Positions 27,959 through 39,621 of a stretch of 64,000 nucleotides of DNA are shown in pieces; the stretch's first letter is position 1; every line of letters starts with the position of its first letter. The notes beneath the pieces are model-generated. The model did not search any database. It was not told the origin of the DNA and worked only from the letters and a program-made list of their open reading frames with translations. A program made the position numbers and the translations under genes. The stretch is from NCBI RefSeq assembly GCF_014850975.1, contig NZ_JACXST010000003.1:1426001-1490000 (forward strand). Direction: 5' to 3'. The DNA is from Methylomonas fluvii. GTDB lineage: Bacteria > Pseudomonadota > Gammaproteobacteria > Methylococcales > Methylomonadaceae.

Positions 27959-30265
27959 TTACCGCGGCGGTGGCGCCAGTACCTCGCGGGAGCCATTGGT
28001 TTCCGGCATGCTGACCACGCCGGCGTTTTCCATGTCCTCTATGATGCGCGCCGCGCGGTTGTAACCGATCTTGAAGCGGCGTTGCACGCTGGAGATGGAC
28101 GCTTTGCGCGATTCGGTGACAAACGCCACGGCTTCGTCGTACAACGCATCGGACTCGCTGTCCTCGCTATCCAAACCGGCGACTTCGCCACTATCGGTAC
28201 GTTCCTGGGTGATTTCGTCCAAATAATTGGTCGGACCGGTTTTCTTCAAAAACTCCACTACGCGATGCACTTCATGGTCGTCCACAAACGCACCATGAGC
28301 GCGCAACGGGATACTGGTGCCGGACGGCAGGAACAACATGTCGCCGTTACCCAGCAAGGCTTCCGCCCCGCCTTGGTCGATAATGGTCCGGGAATCGATC
28401 CGCGACGACACCTGGAAGGAAATCCGCGTGGGTACGTTGGCTTTGATCAAGCCGGTCAACACGTCCACCGATGGCCGTTGCGTCGCCAATACCAAGTGAA
28501 TACCGGCGGCACGGGCTTTTTGCGCCAGACGGGCGATCAGTTCCTCGACCTTTTTACCGACCACCATCATCATGTCGGCCAACTCGTCGATGACGATGAC
28601 GATGCTGGGCAGCGTGTCCAGCAGCGGATAATCTTCCAGGGCTACCGGCGTTTCCGACCGGAATAAAGGATCGCGAATCGGCTGACCGGCCGCTTCCGCT
28701 TCCCTGACCGCCTGGTTATAACCGGCCAGATTTCGCACACCAACCTTGGACATCAATTTGTAGCGGCGCTCCATTTCCGCCACGGCCCAACGCAAGGCGT
28801 TTTGGGCGTCTTTCATATCGGTAACGACCGGCGTCAGCAAATGCGGAATGCCTTCGTACACCGACAACTCCAGCATTTTCGGGTCTATCATGATCATTCG
28901 CACATCTTCGGGCTTGGCCTTGTACAGCAAGCTCAGAATCATGGTGTTGATGGCCACCGATTTACCGGAACCCGTGGTACCGGCCACCAGCGCATGCGGC
29001 ATTTTGCCGAGATCGGCCACCACCGGCGTTCCGGAAATGTCCTTGCCCATCGCAATGCTGAGCTTGGATTTAGCCCGCTCGAATTCGTCCGACACCAGCA
29101 AATCGCGTAGCGAAACCATTTCCCGCTCTTGGTTGGGAATCTCCAAACCAATCACCGATTTGCCCTCGATAATCTCGACGATACGCACGCTGGTCACCGA
29201 CAGGCCGCGCGCCAAGTCCTTGGCCAGGCTGCTGATACGGCTGACTTTCACACCGGCCGCCAGACGCAATTCGAAACGCGTAATCACCGGTCCCGGCAAT
29301 ACCGCTTCCACTTCGGCGGCGATACCGTAATCCTGCAATACGTCCTCGACTTGGCGGGAAATTTCTTCCAGCTCAAGTTTGGAATAGCGTTTCACTTTGA
29401 TTTCACGCTTGTCCAGCAAAGACAAGGTGGGCAAGGCGTTGATATAAGCACCGGGCTCCATGTCGTCGACCGGCTTGCTGTCTTTTCGGCGCAGAGGCCT
29501 AACCGCGGCGGCCGCCGAAGCTTGCGCGGTTTCCAACACTTGAATCTGCGGCTTTTTAGCGCGTTCCTCGGCTTTGGTTTCGGGCTGATTGCGTGGCTTT
29601 TTGGCGTCCTTCACCGTCTCGGGGCGCACGGCTCTTTCGGATCGGTAGCGTTCCGGCGCGGCAACCGCTTGCCGGCCCACGACCGAGCAAGCCGTCATCG
29701 CGCATTTGCCGATCAAGGTCATCACCATTAGCCAGGACAAACCGGTGAACAAGGTAACGCCGGTCATAAAAATGGCTAGCAACAGCAAGGTTGAGCCGGA
29801 ATTGCCTAACAGATGCACCAAGGCGTCGCCGACTTCCCGGCCCAAAATACCGCCGGGGCTCTCCGGCAAATCCATCTTAGTGCGTAGAAAATGCAAATGC
29901 ATGAACAAAATCGCCGAACCGGAAATCATCGTGGCGATAAAACCGCCCGAGCGCGCCACCATCAGCCATTGGTTGCCCCGCGGCTGATTCGAACCTTGAT
30001 AAAGCATGTAGCCATACCAAAAAATCACAATCGGGATCAGGTAGGCCATCAAACCCAGGAAGCTCAGCGCAAAATCCGCCAGCCAGGCGCCGAACAATCC
30101 GCAGGCATTGCCGATAGATTGGTAGGAAGTGCTATGACTCCAACCCGGATCGTTGGAATTAAATGTGACTAGGGCAATTAAAAAAAACAGCGCACAACTC
30201 GAAAGACCGAGTAATGCAATTTCGCGATAGCCTCGCGCGGCTCTCTCTTCCACAACAGCAACCAT
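27959..30265 (-). CDS. ftsK: DNA translocase FtsK
   Basis: A septal DNA pump that clears and resolves chromosome termini. The 768-residue protein has four N-terminal membrane helices (about 16-190), a rather short charged linker (about 195-270), an alpha/beta motor with Walker [10 protein letters not shown] and Walker [13 protein letters not shown], and a C-terminal gamma winged-helix (about 700-768, with [19 protein letters not shown]) for KOPS recognition. It is divergent from trxB, the arrangement conserved in many gammaproteobacteria. Confidence 0.97.
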   Translation of the reverse strand: MVAVVEERAARGYREIALLGLSSCALFFLIALVTFNSNDPGWSHSTSYQSIGNACGLFGAWLADFALSFLGLMAYLIPIVIFWYGYMLYQGSNQPRGNQWLMVARSGGFIATMISGSAILFMHLHFLRTKMDLPESPGGILGREVGDALVHLLGNSGSTLLLLAIFMTGVTLFTGLSWLMVMTLIGKCAMTACSVVGRQAVAAPERYRSERAVRPETVKDAKKPRNQPETKAEERAKKPQIQVLETAQASAAAAVRPLRRKDSKPVDDMEPGAYINALPTLSLLDKREIKVKRYSKLELEEISRQVEDVLQDYGIAAEVEAVLPGPVITRFELRLAAGVKVSRISSLAKDLARGLSVTSVRIVEIIEGKSVIGLEIPNQEREMVSLRDLLVSDEFERAKSKLSIAMGKDISGTPVVADLGKMPHALVAGTTGSGKSVAINTMILSLLYKAKPEDVRMIMIDPKMLELSVYEGIPHLLTPVVTDMKDAQNALRWAVAEMERRYKLMSKVGVRNLAGYNQAVREAEAAGQPIRDPLFRSETPVALEDYPLLDTLPSIVIVIDELADMMMVVGKKVEELIARLAQKARAAGIHLVLATQRPSVDVLTGLIKANVPTRISFQVSSRIDSRTIIDQGGAEALLGNGDMLFLPSGTSIPLRAHGAFVDDHEVHRVVEFLKKTGPTNYLDEITQERTDSGEVAGLDSEDSESDALYDEAVAFVTESRKASISSVQRRFKIGYNRAARIIEDMENAGVVSMPETNGSREVLAPPPR

Positions 30266-30373
30266 AGTTGTCGGCTCACAATAAAAGCGTCACAAAACAT
30301 GATTATAGATGAAGTAAATCGATTTAACATTAGCTTAACCGGCCACGCCTTTAAAAACCCGTTGGTAAATCGG

Positions 30374-30402
30374 TTTTATCGCGGGGGGAATGCCCTTATA
30401 AT
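30374..30402 (+). promoter_or_regulatory. probable trxB promoter
   Basis: A perfect TATAAT lies at 30397-30402, 35 bases ahead of the trxB start; the -35 hexamer 17 bases upstream (TTTTAT) is weak. A GGAG ribosome site follows before ATG 30437. Confidence 0.45.
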
Positions 30403-30415
30403 TTTCCTACCCTAA

Positions 30416-31393
<978 letters not shown>

Positions 31394-31404
31394 GCTTGTC
31401 CCCG

Positions 31405-31430
31405 ATTGGGGTGGTTAAGACCGCCCCAAT
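31405..31430 (+). terminator. terminator after trxB
   Basis: An 11-base stem (ATTGGGGTGGT / ACCGCCCCAAT, one G-U pair) with a TAAG loop, followed by ACGTTTTC, lies between convergent trxB and the ICMT-like gene. Confidence 0.6.
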
Positions 31431-31436
31431 ACGTTT

Positions 31437-32009
31437 TCAATATATCAAAGGCAATAGCCGCCAAGTAGACCGGCAAAAATCGGCATAACCCGGACCGAAC
31501 TCCGCCAGCAACATCCGTTCTTCAATCTCGATGCGTCGAATAAACGCCCATGCCGTCGGCATAAGCAATAATGCCAAAGCAATAAAATCGCCCATCGCCA
31601 CACCCGCGGCGAATAAGGCTATCAACAAACCGGTGTAGGCCGGATGCCGCACCCAGCGGTAAGGCCCGCCCTTTATCAGCCGGTGTTCTTGCTGTATCGC
31701 CACGTTGGTCGTGAAAAACCGGCCCAGTTGCATGACGGCCCGATAACGTAGGTAAAGCCCCGCGGCAAACAACAGCATTGCCAGGATTTGTCTGGGCAAA
31801 TACTTCAGGGCGATTGGCGCCAACGCTAGATTTTTAAACCACAATGCCAGCGCCAGACTCAGTAGCACGCTACCCCACAAGATGCGTTGCGAACGCCGCT
31901 CCGTATTCACGACCGGCCCGGCTTGCAGCGCAGTACGGCGAGCCAAACCAATTTCCGCCGCCATCCAAACCAAGCACAGCAATAGCCACAAAATCCGTAC
32001 CGATGTCAT
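31437..32009 (-). CDS. isoprenylcysteine carboxyl methyltransferase family membrane protein
   Basis: A 190-residue, roughly five-helix membrane protein. The cofactor-binding C-terminal region contains GGPYRWVRHPAYTGLL, the hallmark of the ICMT/PEMT-like family, which uses S-adenosylmethionine. ATG 32009 is preceded by a GGAGGG site; the longer frame from 32111 is rejected. The bacterial substrate is unknown. It is divergent from the ABC transporter genes. Confidence 0.88.
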   Translation of the reverse strand: MTSVRILWLLLCLVWMAAEIGLARRTALQAGPVVNTERRSQRILWGSVLLSLALALWFKNLALAPIALKYLPRQILAMLLFAAGLYLRYRAVMQLGRFFTTNVAIQQEHRLIKGGPYRWVRHPAYTGLLIALFAAGVAMGDFIALALLLMPTAWAFIRRIEIEERMLLAEFGPGYADFCRSTWRLLPLIY

Positions 32010-32097
32010 TAATCGCCCTCCGGCGCAGTGTGCGTGGAATGACGGGCATGCCAGGATACCCGCGCCTCGTGTAACATACCGCAATTTGCCGGCTGTT

Positions 32098-32796
32098 ATG
32101 AAAAAGATCATCGAACTGAAACAGGTTTATAAGGATTATCCGCAAGCCGGCACGCTGCAAACCGTATTGCACGACATCAATCTGGATATTTACCCCGGCG
32201 AATTCGTGGCCATCGTCGGCCCCTCCGGCAACGGCAAATCCACCTTATTAAACCTGCTGACCGGCATCGACCATCCCAGCCAAGGCCAAGTCATCGTCAA
32301 CGGCACGGAGCTGCAAACACTCAGCAACGAAAAACTCAGCATCTGGCGCGGCGCCAATGTTGGCATCGTGTTTCAATTTTTCCAGTTATTGCCTACCTTG
32401 AATCTGCTGCAAAACATAGTGCTGCCGATGGACTTTCTCGGCTCGTTAAACAAGCAACAGCGCCGTGAGCGGGCCATGTATTTGTTGGAACTGGTCGGCC
32501 TGGCCGATACGGCGGAGCGCTTGCCCAGCCAGGTGTCCGGCGGCCAGCAACAACGGGCGGCGATTGCTCGCGCGCTGGCCAACGACCCGCCGCTGATCGT
32601 CGCCGACGAACCCACCGGCAATCTGGATGCCGCCACCGCCGATTCGGTGTTCGATTTGTTTGCGCATCTGCGGGACCAAGGCAAAACCTTGGTGATGGTC
32701 ACCCACAACGAGGCCCTAGCCGATGCCGCCAGCCGCAAACTGGAAATTCGTTCCGGACGAATCCACGCCGACAGTCAGCCGGTAGGCAGCAGGTGA
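32098..32796 (+). CDS. ABC transporter ATP-binding protein (LolD/MacB type)
   Basis: A 232-residue ATPase with Walker A GPSGNGKST, signature VSGGQQQRAAIARAL, Walker B LIVADEPTGNLD and the switch histidine in MVTHNEA. This places it in the MacB/LolD/FtsE subfamily, whose partners are FtsX-like permeases; such a permease gene overlaps its stop by 4 bases. ATG 32098 is where family likeness begins. It opens a plus-strand run that continues into sensor kinases. Confidence 0.93.
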   Translation: MKKIIELKQVYKDYPQAGTLQTVLHDINLDIYPGEFVAIVGPSGNGKSTLLNLLTGIDHPSQGQVIVNGTELQTLSNEKLSIWRGANVGIVFQFFQLLPTLNLLQNIVLPMDFLGSLNKQQRRERAMYLLELVGLADTAERLPSQVSGGQQQRAAIARALANDPPLIVADEPTGNLDAATADSVFDLFAHLRDQGKTLVMVTHNEALADAASRKLEIRSGRIHADSQPVGSR

Positions 32797-35204
32797 ATAC
32801 GCTTTGGCATAAAGTCTGGGCCGACTTATGGCTGACCAAAAGCCGCACTGCCTTGGCGATTATCAGCATCGCCGTCGGCGTCTGTTGTGTCGGGACTTTA
32901 TTCGGCATGATCGATTTACTGCTGAGCAAAATGGATGCCGCACATCGGCAATCGCAACCGTCGCATATCAATCTAATTTTACGCAATGACGCCGACATCA
33001 GTGTGTTGGAGCCCATCAAGGCTATACCTGGCGTAGCCGGCGTCGATACGCTGACGCCGTTGAGCGTGCATTTCCGCCGACCCGGCGAGCCCGACTGGCA
33101 ATTGGGTACGCTAATTATCCGCCCCAACTACGACAAGCAACATTTCGACAAAACCGCGCTGCAATCCGGCGATTGGCCGAGCGCTAATCAAGTAGCGATA
33201 GAAAACCTGTCGGCCCTGTCCAGCGGCATACCAAGCGGCGACATTGAATTCGAAACCACCCAAGGGCCGCAAACCTGGCCTATCGGCGGTATCGTCCGCC
33301 ATCCCTTTGTAAAACCGCCCAAATTCGGCGGCCAAGTGCATTTTTTTGCCGGCGCCGCCCAAGCCGCCCAATTCGGCATTCCAGCACACAGTTTCCGGCA
33401 ATTGTTGGTGCAAATCGCCGAACCATACAGCAGCGAGGCCGCTCGCAGTGTTGCCGGGCACATTCGTAGCCTGCTGAGCGAGCGGCATATCAGCGTCAAC
33501 GTCACCTTGTTGCAAGACCCGGAACAACATTGGGGCCGGCCGTTTTTAGCCGGGATCAACGGTGTGCTGCAAATCATGGCCTTGGTCTCGTTAGCCCTGG
33601 CTAGCGTATTGATTTTAAACACGGTATCGGCTCACATTACCCAGCAAACCGACCAGATCGGCGTCATGAAAGCGCTGGGCGCCAAGACCGTCACGATTGC
33701 CAAACTGTACCTGTTGGAAATCCTATTTTTATCGTTGGCGGCGATCGTTTTCGCCGTACCACCCGCCCTAGCCGCCGCTTACTTCAGTGCCTGCCGACTG
33801 CTGGCTTTATTCAATATCGATTGCGGCGCGTTTGCCGTGTCCGTGCCCGCCGTCAATTACATGCTGCTCGGTGGCCTGCTGGCGCCCTTGCTGGCGGGTT
33901 TGCCGCCAATTCTGCGCGGTGCGGCCATGACGGTGCGTGCGGCAATCGCCAGTTACGGCGTGGGCGCCGATTTTGGCTACAACCGTTGCGATCTGCTAAT
34001 AGAGAAGTTCGGCGCGCGCTTTCTGCCAACTTTATCGGCCGCAGCCTTAGGGAATTTGTTCCGCCGCAAAGCCAGGCTGGTCTTGACGCAAAGCGTATTG
34101 GTCTGCGCCGGTGTGATGTTTTTAGTGTTGACCAGCCTGATCGCCTCGCTGAACTTAACGCTGGATCGGGAAATGGCCCGCAGCCGTTATGCCGTGCGGC
34201 TCGGCTTTACCCAAGACCAATCCGAACAAACAATTCGCGACATCGCCGCAGCGGTGCCCGGCACGGAACAAATAGAATTCTGGCAACGATCCAGCATACA
34301 AATTGCCAAGGACGGCCTAGCTTTGCCGCAAAAAGGCAGCCTGGGCCTGCAGATGCTGGCATTGCCGGCAAACTCGACCATGTATCAACCGCTGATTGAA
34401 TCCGGACGCTGGTTGCAAGCCAGCGACGCCGGCCAGCGCGTAATGGTGCTGAGTGCGGATACGGCCGCGCTGAACGCTGTCCGAGCCGGCGATATGCTGG
34501 ACGTCGCGCTAGGCGCCGATCACCAGAAATGGCAAGTGATAGGCGTCTATCGTTGGTTGGCCGGCAATAGCTATGCGGTGGAACCGGTCTATGCACCATT
34601 GGAAACCCTGCGAGTTATTACCAAAAACCGGGAAATGGCATCGTTTGCACTGCTCGATGCGCCGGTCGCTGACCCGCATCAGGAGGCCGACTACCTACGC
34701 AACTTGCAACAACAGTTTCAGGACCATGACATACAACTGGATGTTTACACCACACTTGCCAAACTGGAACAACGCCAATTTACCCGCAACCAGTTCAAAT
34801 CAGTACTGAACACCCTGCTGGGCCTGGCCTGCATGATTGCGGCGGTCGGCGGCATTGGTTTGTCCGGCACCTTGGCAATTAGCGTGTTGCAGCGCATTCG
34901 CGAAATTGGCGTATTACGCGCCATCGGCGCGCCCTCCCAAAAAGTGTTCCGCATGTTTTTACTGGAAGGCCTGCTGCATGGCGGCATGGCTTGGTTACTG
35001 AGTATTCCGTTGGCATATCTGGCCGCCGAACCGCTAGCGAAACAACTCGGACGAACTATGCTTGGCATACAACTGGATTTTCGCTTCGACCTGTGGGCTA
35101 TTCTGTACTGGCTGATGATTATGTTAGCAGTGGCCTGGATAGCCGCCTTCTGGCCGGCGCGCAAGGCAACCCGCCTAAGCATTAGAGAATGCTTGGGACA
35201 CTGA
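32793..35204 (+). CDS. ABC transporter permease with two FtsX domains
   Basis: An 803-residue membrane protein beginning at GTG 32793, overlapping the ATPase gene. An N-terminal helix (about 16-38) and large extracytoplasmic domain are followed by three helices, a middle hydrophobic pair, a second extracytoplasmic domain and a final three-helix FtsX block (about 670-800, with IREIGVLRAIGA). The duplicated DUF214/FtsX layout is typical of exporters or lipoprotein-release systems. The cargo is unknown. The sensor-kinase gene begins 26 bases downstream, which suggests the transporter and sensors share a signal. Confidence 0.9.
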   Translation: MNTLWHKVWADLWLTKSRTALAIISIAVGVCCVGTLFGMIDLLLSKMDAAHRQSQPSHINLILRNDADISVLEPIKAIPGVAGVDTLTPLSVHFRRPGEPDWQLGTLIIRPNYDKQHFDKTALQSGDWPSANQVAIENLSALSSGIPSGDIEFETTQGPQTWPIGGIVRHPFVKPPKFGGQVHFFAGAAQAAQFGIPAHSFRQLLVQIAEPYSSEAARSVAGHIRSLLSERHISVNVTLLQDPEQHWGRPFLAGINGVLQIMALVSLALASVLILNTVSAHITQQTDQIGVMKALGAKTVTIAKLYLLEILFLSLAAIVFAVPPALAAAYFSACRLLALFNIDCGAFAVSVPAVNYMLLGGLLAPLLAGLPPILRGAAMTVRAAIASYGVGADFGYNRCDLLIEKFGARFLPTLSAAALGNLFRRKARLVLTQSVLVCAGVMFLVLTSLIASLNLTLDREMARSRYAVRLGFTQDQSEQTIRDIAAAVPGTEQIEFWQRSSIQIAKDGLALPQKGSLGLQMLALPANSTMYQPLIESGRWLQASDAGQRVMVLSADTAALNAVRAGDMLDVALGADHQKWQVIGVYRWLAGNSYAVEPVYAPLETLRVITKNREMASFALLDAPVADPHQEADYLRNLQQQFQDHDIQLDVYTTLAKLEQRQFTRNQFKSVLNTLLGLACMIAAVGGIGLSGTLAISVLQRIREIGVLRAIGAPSQKVFRMFLLEGLLHGGMAWLLSIPLAYLAAEPLAKQLGRTMLGIQLDFRFDLWAILYWLMIMLAVAWIAAFWPARKATRLSIRECLGH

Positions 35205-35230
35205 ACAGCGTAGTATTGGGTTTTACCTAA

Positions 35231-37438
35231 ATGAGCAGTGACCGTTTATTAATGATTACAAACGCTTTGATTAACCGGATTAAATTTCTGCTACTGAGCT
35301 GTTGCTTGCTAGCCAGCTTTACAGCGCTGGCCGACGCACCGGTGCGCATCGGCGTATTGGCCTATCGGCCCAAGCCGCAAACCCTGGAACAATGGCAAGC
35401 ACTGAGCAGCATCTTGCACCAGGCCATACCGGAGCGCGAATTCGTCGTCGAAGCTTTGAACTACGACGAACTGGAAGCCAGAGTGGACAGTAAACAATTG
35501 GACTTTTTGCTGACCAATCCCGGCCACTATGTCCATATTAGCTATCAACACAGTTTTTCAGCACCGCTGGCGACATTGCTCAGACACGAGAACGGCGGCT
35601 CTCAGGATAAGTTCGGCGGCGTGATCTTTGCGCGGGCTGAGCGCGCGGATCTGAACGCGCTCGACGACCTGCGCGGCAAAAAAATCGCCGCTACCAGTCA
35701 AGACTCCCTGGGCGGCTTTCAAATGCAAGCTTACGAAGCCGCCCAAGCCGGCATAGACATAGTGAAGGCATCCCAATTGGTCATCACAGGTATGCCGCAC
35801 GATGCGGTAACGGCCGCCGTATTGTCCGGGCAAGCCGATATAGGATTTGTCCGCACCGGGGTTCTGGAGGATTTGGCCAAAAATGGCAAGCTTGATCTGC
35901 GGCAAATCAAAATCCTCAACGCCCAACCCTCTAGTGATTTCAAGCTGCTATCGACTGCGCTTTATCCCGAGTGGCCGTTTTTAGCCATGCCCAACGTAGA
36001 CCGCGCGCTGGCCAAAAAAGTCGCCGGTAGTTTGTTTCTGATGGGCCCCGACCATATTCCGGGGATTGAAGGCTTCACCATCCCGGCCGATTACAATTCG
36101 GTGGAACAATTACTACGGAACGTGCGCGCCAAGCCGTTCGACGCCGTTCCGTCATTCACATTGACGGATATTTGGCAACGCTACCCTACACCAATACTGG
36201 CACTCAGCGCCGGTGTCATGCTGGTTGTGTTGCTCAGCTTGAGTTTGTTCTGGGTAAACCGTTATCTGGTGGCGGAACGGCGCCGAGTCCGCGAACAGAA
36301 TATACGGCTGGCGGATAGCGAATATCGCTGGAAATTTGCCCTGGAAGGCGCCGACGAAGGGGTATGGGATTGGGACATCGTCAGCGGCGAGGTGTTTTTC
36401 TCGCCGCGCTGGAAATCGATGGTGGGTTATCAACCGGATGAATTCGCCAATAACTTCGATGCCTGGCGCGCCAGCCTGCATCCGGACGATACCGACCGGG
36501 TGCTGCAAACCCTGTCTGACTACTTCGACGGCAAGAATAAATTGTATTGGGTGGAGTTTCGCATGCGCTGCAAGGATGGACGCTATAAGTGGATACTCGC
36601 CAAGGGCATGGTGGTAGCGCACTCACCGGAAGGCAAACCGCAACGGATGCTGGGTACGCACGTCGATATCGACAAACATAAACAGATAGAACAAGAATTA
36701 AGGCAAAGCCACGATGCTTTGTTGCGTTCCAATGTCGATCTGGAACAATTCGCTTACAGCGTCTCCCACGATATGCGGCAGCCCTTGCGCATGGTCTCCG
36801 GCCATTTGCAATTTTTGGAACGCAATCTCAGGGAGTCATTGGATGAAGACGCGCGGCAAAATCTGAATTTTGCCTTGGAAGGCGCCAAACGCATGGATGC
36901 GATGATCGTCTCGCTGTTGGAGTATTCGCGCGTCGGCCGCAAGACCCAACAAAAATCCTGGATTGCCAGCGACGCGATCCGCGATGAAGTGTTGCAGTTC
37001 GTCGAACCCATGGCGGCACAATGCCAAGCCAACATCCGTTGCCAAGGCGATTGGCCTATCCTGTATGCCAGCCGCGACGAACTGAGCCGCTTACTACAAA
37101 ACCTGCTGGTTAACGCGCTGCACTATCGCCAAGAATACCAAGCTCCCATTATTGATGTTAACTCCGAGGTCGGCGACGGCTTTTGGCGGCTCAGCGTGCG
37201 CGACAACGGCATCGGTATAGACCCCGGGCAATTTGATCGGCTGTTTCAGTTCTTCAGCCGCCTGCAAGCCCGCACGCGTTTCGAAGGCACCGGTATGGGC
37301 CTAGCTTTGTGCCGGCGGATAATCGAGCATCACAACGGCAAAATTTGGGTGGATTCGGCCGGCGAAGGCCAGGGTTCCTGTTTTACGTTTGAAATTCCCT
37401 TGGGCTATACCCCCGCAACCGACAGTCAGCCGGCATGA
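35231..37438 (+). CDS. histidine kinase with PhnD-type periplasmic binding domain and PAS
   Basis: A 735-residue sensor kinase. A signal/anchor segment (about 15-34) precedes a PhnD/phosphonate-type solute-binding domain (about 37-295, starting VRIGVLAYRPK). A membrane helix (about 316-338) leads to a PAS-3 domain (about 350-475). The HisKA domain has the phosphoacceptor in SVSHDMRQPLRM, followed by HATPase_c (DNGIGID, GTGMGLALCRRI). Binding-protein sensors of this kind respond to a periplasmic ligand; phosphonate, phosphite or another oxyanion is possible but unproven. It follows the ABC exporter and overlaps the next kinase by 4 bases. Confidence 0.92.
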   Translation: MSSDRLLMITNALINRIKFLLLSCCLLASFTALADAPVRIGVLAYRPKPQTLEQWQALSSILHQAIPEREFVVEALNYDELEARVDSKQLDFLLTNPGHYVHISYQHSFSAPLATLLRHENGGSQDKFGGVIFARAERADLNALDDLRGKKIAATSQDSLGGFQMQAYEAAQAGIDIVKASQLVITGMPHDAVTAAVLSGQADIGFVRTGVLEDLAKNGKLDLRQIKILNAQPSSDFKLLSTALYPEWPFLAMPNVDRALAKKVAGSLFLMGPDHIPGIEGFTIPADYNSVEQLLRNVRAKPFDAVPSFTLTDIWQRYPTPILALSAGVMLVVLLSLSLFWVNRYLVAERRRVREQNIRLADSEYRWKFALEGADEGVWDWDIVSGEVFFSPRWKSMVGYQPDEFANNFDAWRASLHPDDTDRVLQTLSDYFDGKNKLYWVEFRMRCKDGRYKWILAKGMVVAHSPEGKPQRMLGTHVDIDKHKQIEQELRQSHDALLRSNVDLEQFAYSVSHDMRQPLRMVSGHLQFLERNLRESLDEDARQNLNFALEGAKRMDAMIVSLLEYSRVGRKTQQKSWIASDAIRDEVLQFVEPMAAQCQANIRCQGDWPILYASRDELSRLLQNLLVNALHYRQEYQAPIIDVNSEVGDGFWRLSVRDNGIGIDPGQFDRLFQFFSRLQARTRFEGTGMGLALCRRIIEHHNGKIWVDSAGEGQGSCFTFEIPLGYTPATDSQPA

Positions 37439-39621
37439 ATAAGCACCCAGAAACCTCGGTTGGCGCCCTGCCACGCTCAAGCCTGAGCAAACCGCGGTAT
37501 TACAGCCACTGGCTGACGATAGCAGTCCTGCTCATTACATTGCTGACCAGTTACCAGGCTTGGCTGATTGCGGTTGAAGACTTGGAACACGAACGCCAGC
37601 TCTATTTCGATTTCCGCGTCCGGCAATTGGTGCAAAGTATTGAGCAACGATTACAAACTTACGAGCAAATGTTATACGGCGCCAGGGGGTTGTTTGCGGC
37701 ATCAGGGCTGGTAGAACGCAGCGAATATAGGGAATATGTATCCGCACTGAACCTTGACCAACGCTTTCCCGGCATCCAGGGCGTGGGCTTTTCCCTGTGG
37801 ATACCGAAAACCGAGAAAGACCGGCATGTTGCCCAGATGCGCAAACAGGGCTTCGCCGATTACGACATCCATCCCGTCGGCGAGCGGGATTTTTACACGT
37901 CGGTCATTTATCTGGAACCGTTTTTCGGCCGCAATCTACGCGCATTCAGTTTCGACATGTTCTCTGAGCCAACTCGAAACCGCGCGATGAGCTATGCCCG
38001 CGACAACAACAGCCTGGGCATCAGCGGCAAAGTAATCTTATTGCAGGAGACCGTCCAAGACGTGCAAGCCGGTTTTATAATGTACCTGCCAGTTTATAAA
38101 AAGGACGTGCCGCACGACACGCTGGAGCAGCGCCGCACCAATCTACTGGGTTGGGTTTACGCGCCATTCCGCACCAAGGACTTAATGGCCGGGATTGGCG
38201 GCGAACTGGAAAGCGATTTGGGGTTGGAAATATTCGACGGAGAAACCTTAAACGAAGAAAGCCGCATGTACGGCGCGGCACCGCCGGCCAATACCCCGCC
38301 AACATTGACGCGCAAACAACAAATCGTGCTGGCTTGTCACCCGTGGACCTTATTCATTCATGCTCAAGCAAATTTCCAAGCGCGTGTCGATCAAGACAAG
38401 CCATTCATTATCGCCGGCAGTAGTGTGAGCCTCAGCCTGCTGCTAAGTTTGCTAACCTGGCAATTAGTGAACAGTCGCAGCCGGGCGCAGGCCCTGGCAC
38501 AGAGTATGACCGCCGAATTGCGGGAGAGTGAAAGCCGGTTCCGGGCCATGGCCAATTCCGCGCCGGTGCTAATCTGGCTGTCCGGACCCAATAAGCTCTG
38601 TTACTGGTTCAACAAAGTCTGGTTGGACTTTACCGGGCGCAGTATTGAACAAGAATTGGGTAATGGCTGGTCAGAAACGGTACATCCGGATGATCTGGAG
38701 TTTTGTCTAAACCACTACAGCCAACACTTTGAAAAACAGCAGCCGTTCAGCATGGAATATCGGATGAAACGCCACGATGGTGAATATCGCTGGTTGCTCG
38801 ACACCGGCATTCCCCGTTACGACGACCACGGCGAATTCGTCGGTTACATCGGCTCATGCATCGACATTACCGAACCCAGACAAATTCGCATGGCTTTGGA
38901 AACCAGCAACGCCGATCTGAGCCGTTTCGCGGAAATTTCCGCCCATCACTTGATGGAGCCAACTCGCCGCTTCGGCAGCTTTACGCAACGCTTGCGCAAC
39001 TCATTAAAGGCGTATCCGGAAGCTTTAGGCGACGAAGACATTAATAGCAGCCTGGATTATCTGGAACGCGACGCCCAGCGTTTACTCGGTCTGGTACGTG
39101 ACATTCAACTTTATGTCACCGCCGATCAAGCCCGCGACAAAATAACTCTTGTGGACGCCAAAGCCGCTGCAGAAGCAGCTATCCAAGCATTTGCGGACAA
39201 GATAGCGATTGCCGGCGCAAGCGTCAGCGTCGGTGAATTACCGCATGCCTATATCGATCTTCCCCGCATGGCCGAGCTTTTTAGATTACTTTTGGACAAT
39301 GCCCTCAAGCACGGCAAGCCAGCCCATCCTAAACACCCCTTACACATCGAAATTGGCGGCGTATCCGATCTGGACGTAAATCGTTATTATGTGCGCGATA
39401 ACGGCGACGGAATCGATGCGGAATACCGGCAACGGGTCTTCGAAATTTTTGAGCGCCTGCATTATCGCGACAACGAGGCCGGCACCGGTATCGGTTTGTC
39501 GATAGCCCGCCGCATCCTCAGCAGTTGTCGCGGCAAAATTTGGATAGAAAGTACCGCGCAGAACGGTACGGCAGTGGTGTTCGAGCTACCCAATATCGAA
39601 GGAAATAAGCATGACGGATAA
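37435..39621 (+). CDS. CHASE-domain histidine kinase with PAS
   Basis: A 728-residue sensor kinase overlapping the previous gene by 4 bases. Helix one (about 24-44) is followed by an extracytoplasmic CHASE domain (about 75-250, with YGARGLFAASG and FPGIQGVGF), helix two (about 325-345), a PAS domain (about 358-480), a HisKA-like domain and HATPase_c (RDNGDGID, GTGIGLSIARRI). The phosphoacceptor motif reads SAHHLMEPTRR, so the acidic residue that normally follows the histidine is replaced by a second histidine. This may lower kinase activity. The next gene is a single-domain response regulator. Confidence 0.92.
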   Translation: MNKHPETSVGALPRSSLSKPRYYSHWLTIAVLLITLLTSYQAWLIAVEDLEHERQLYFDFRVRQLVQSIEQRLQTYEQMLYGARGLFAASGLVERSEYREYVSALNLDQRFPGIQGVGFSLWIPKTEKDRHVAQMRKQGFADYDIHPVGERDFYTSVIYLEPFFGRNLRAFSFDMFSEPTRNRAMSYARDNNSLGISGKVILLQETVQDVQAGFIMYLPVYKKDVPHDTLEQRRTNLLGWVYAPFRTKDLMAGIGGELESDLGLEIFDGETLNEESRMYGAAPPANTPPTLTRKQQIVLACHPWTLFIHAQANFQARVDQDKPFIIAGSSVSLSLLLSLLTWQLVNSRSRAQALAQSMTAELRESESRFRAMANSAPVLIWLSGPNKLCYWFNKVWLDFTGRSIEQELGNGWSETVHPDDLEFCLNHYSQHFEKQQPFSMEYRMKRHDGEYRWLLDTGIPRYDDHGEFVGYIGSCIDITEPRQIRMALETSNADLSRFAEISAHHLMEPTRRFGSFTQRLRNSLKAYPEALGDEDINSSLDYLERDAQRLLGLVRDIQLYVTADQARDKITLVDAKAAAEAAIQAFADKIAIAGASVSVGELPHAYIDLPRMAELFRLLLDNALKHGKPAHPKHPLHIEIGGVSDLDVNRYYVRDNGDGIDAEYRQRVFEIFERLHYRDNEAGTGIGLSIARRILSSCRGKIWIESTAQNGTAVVFELPNIEGNKHDG

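Noticed and set aside
28082..29987. Several long plus-strand frames inside ftsK
   Set aside because: They are shadows of the ftsK coding strand; ftsK has complete motifs and length.
33821..34399. 192-codon plus frame within the ABC permease gene
   Set aside because: Out-of-frame, Arg-rich shadow of a continuous membrane protein frame.
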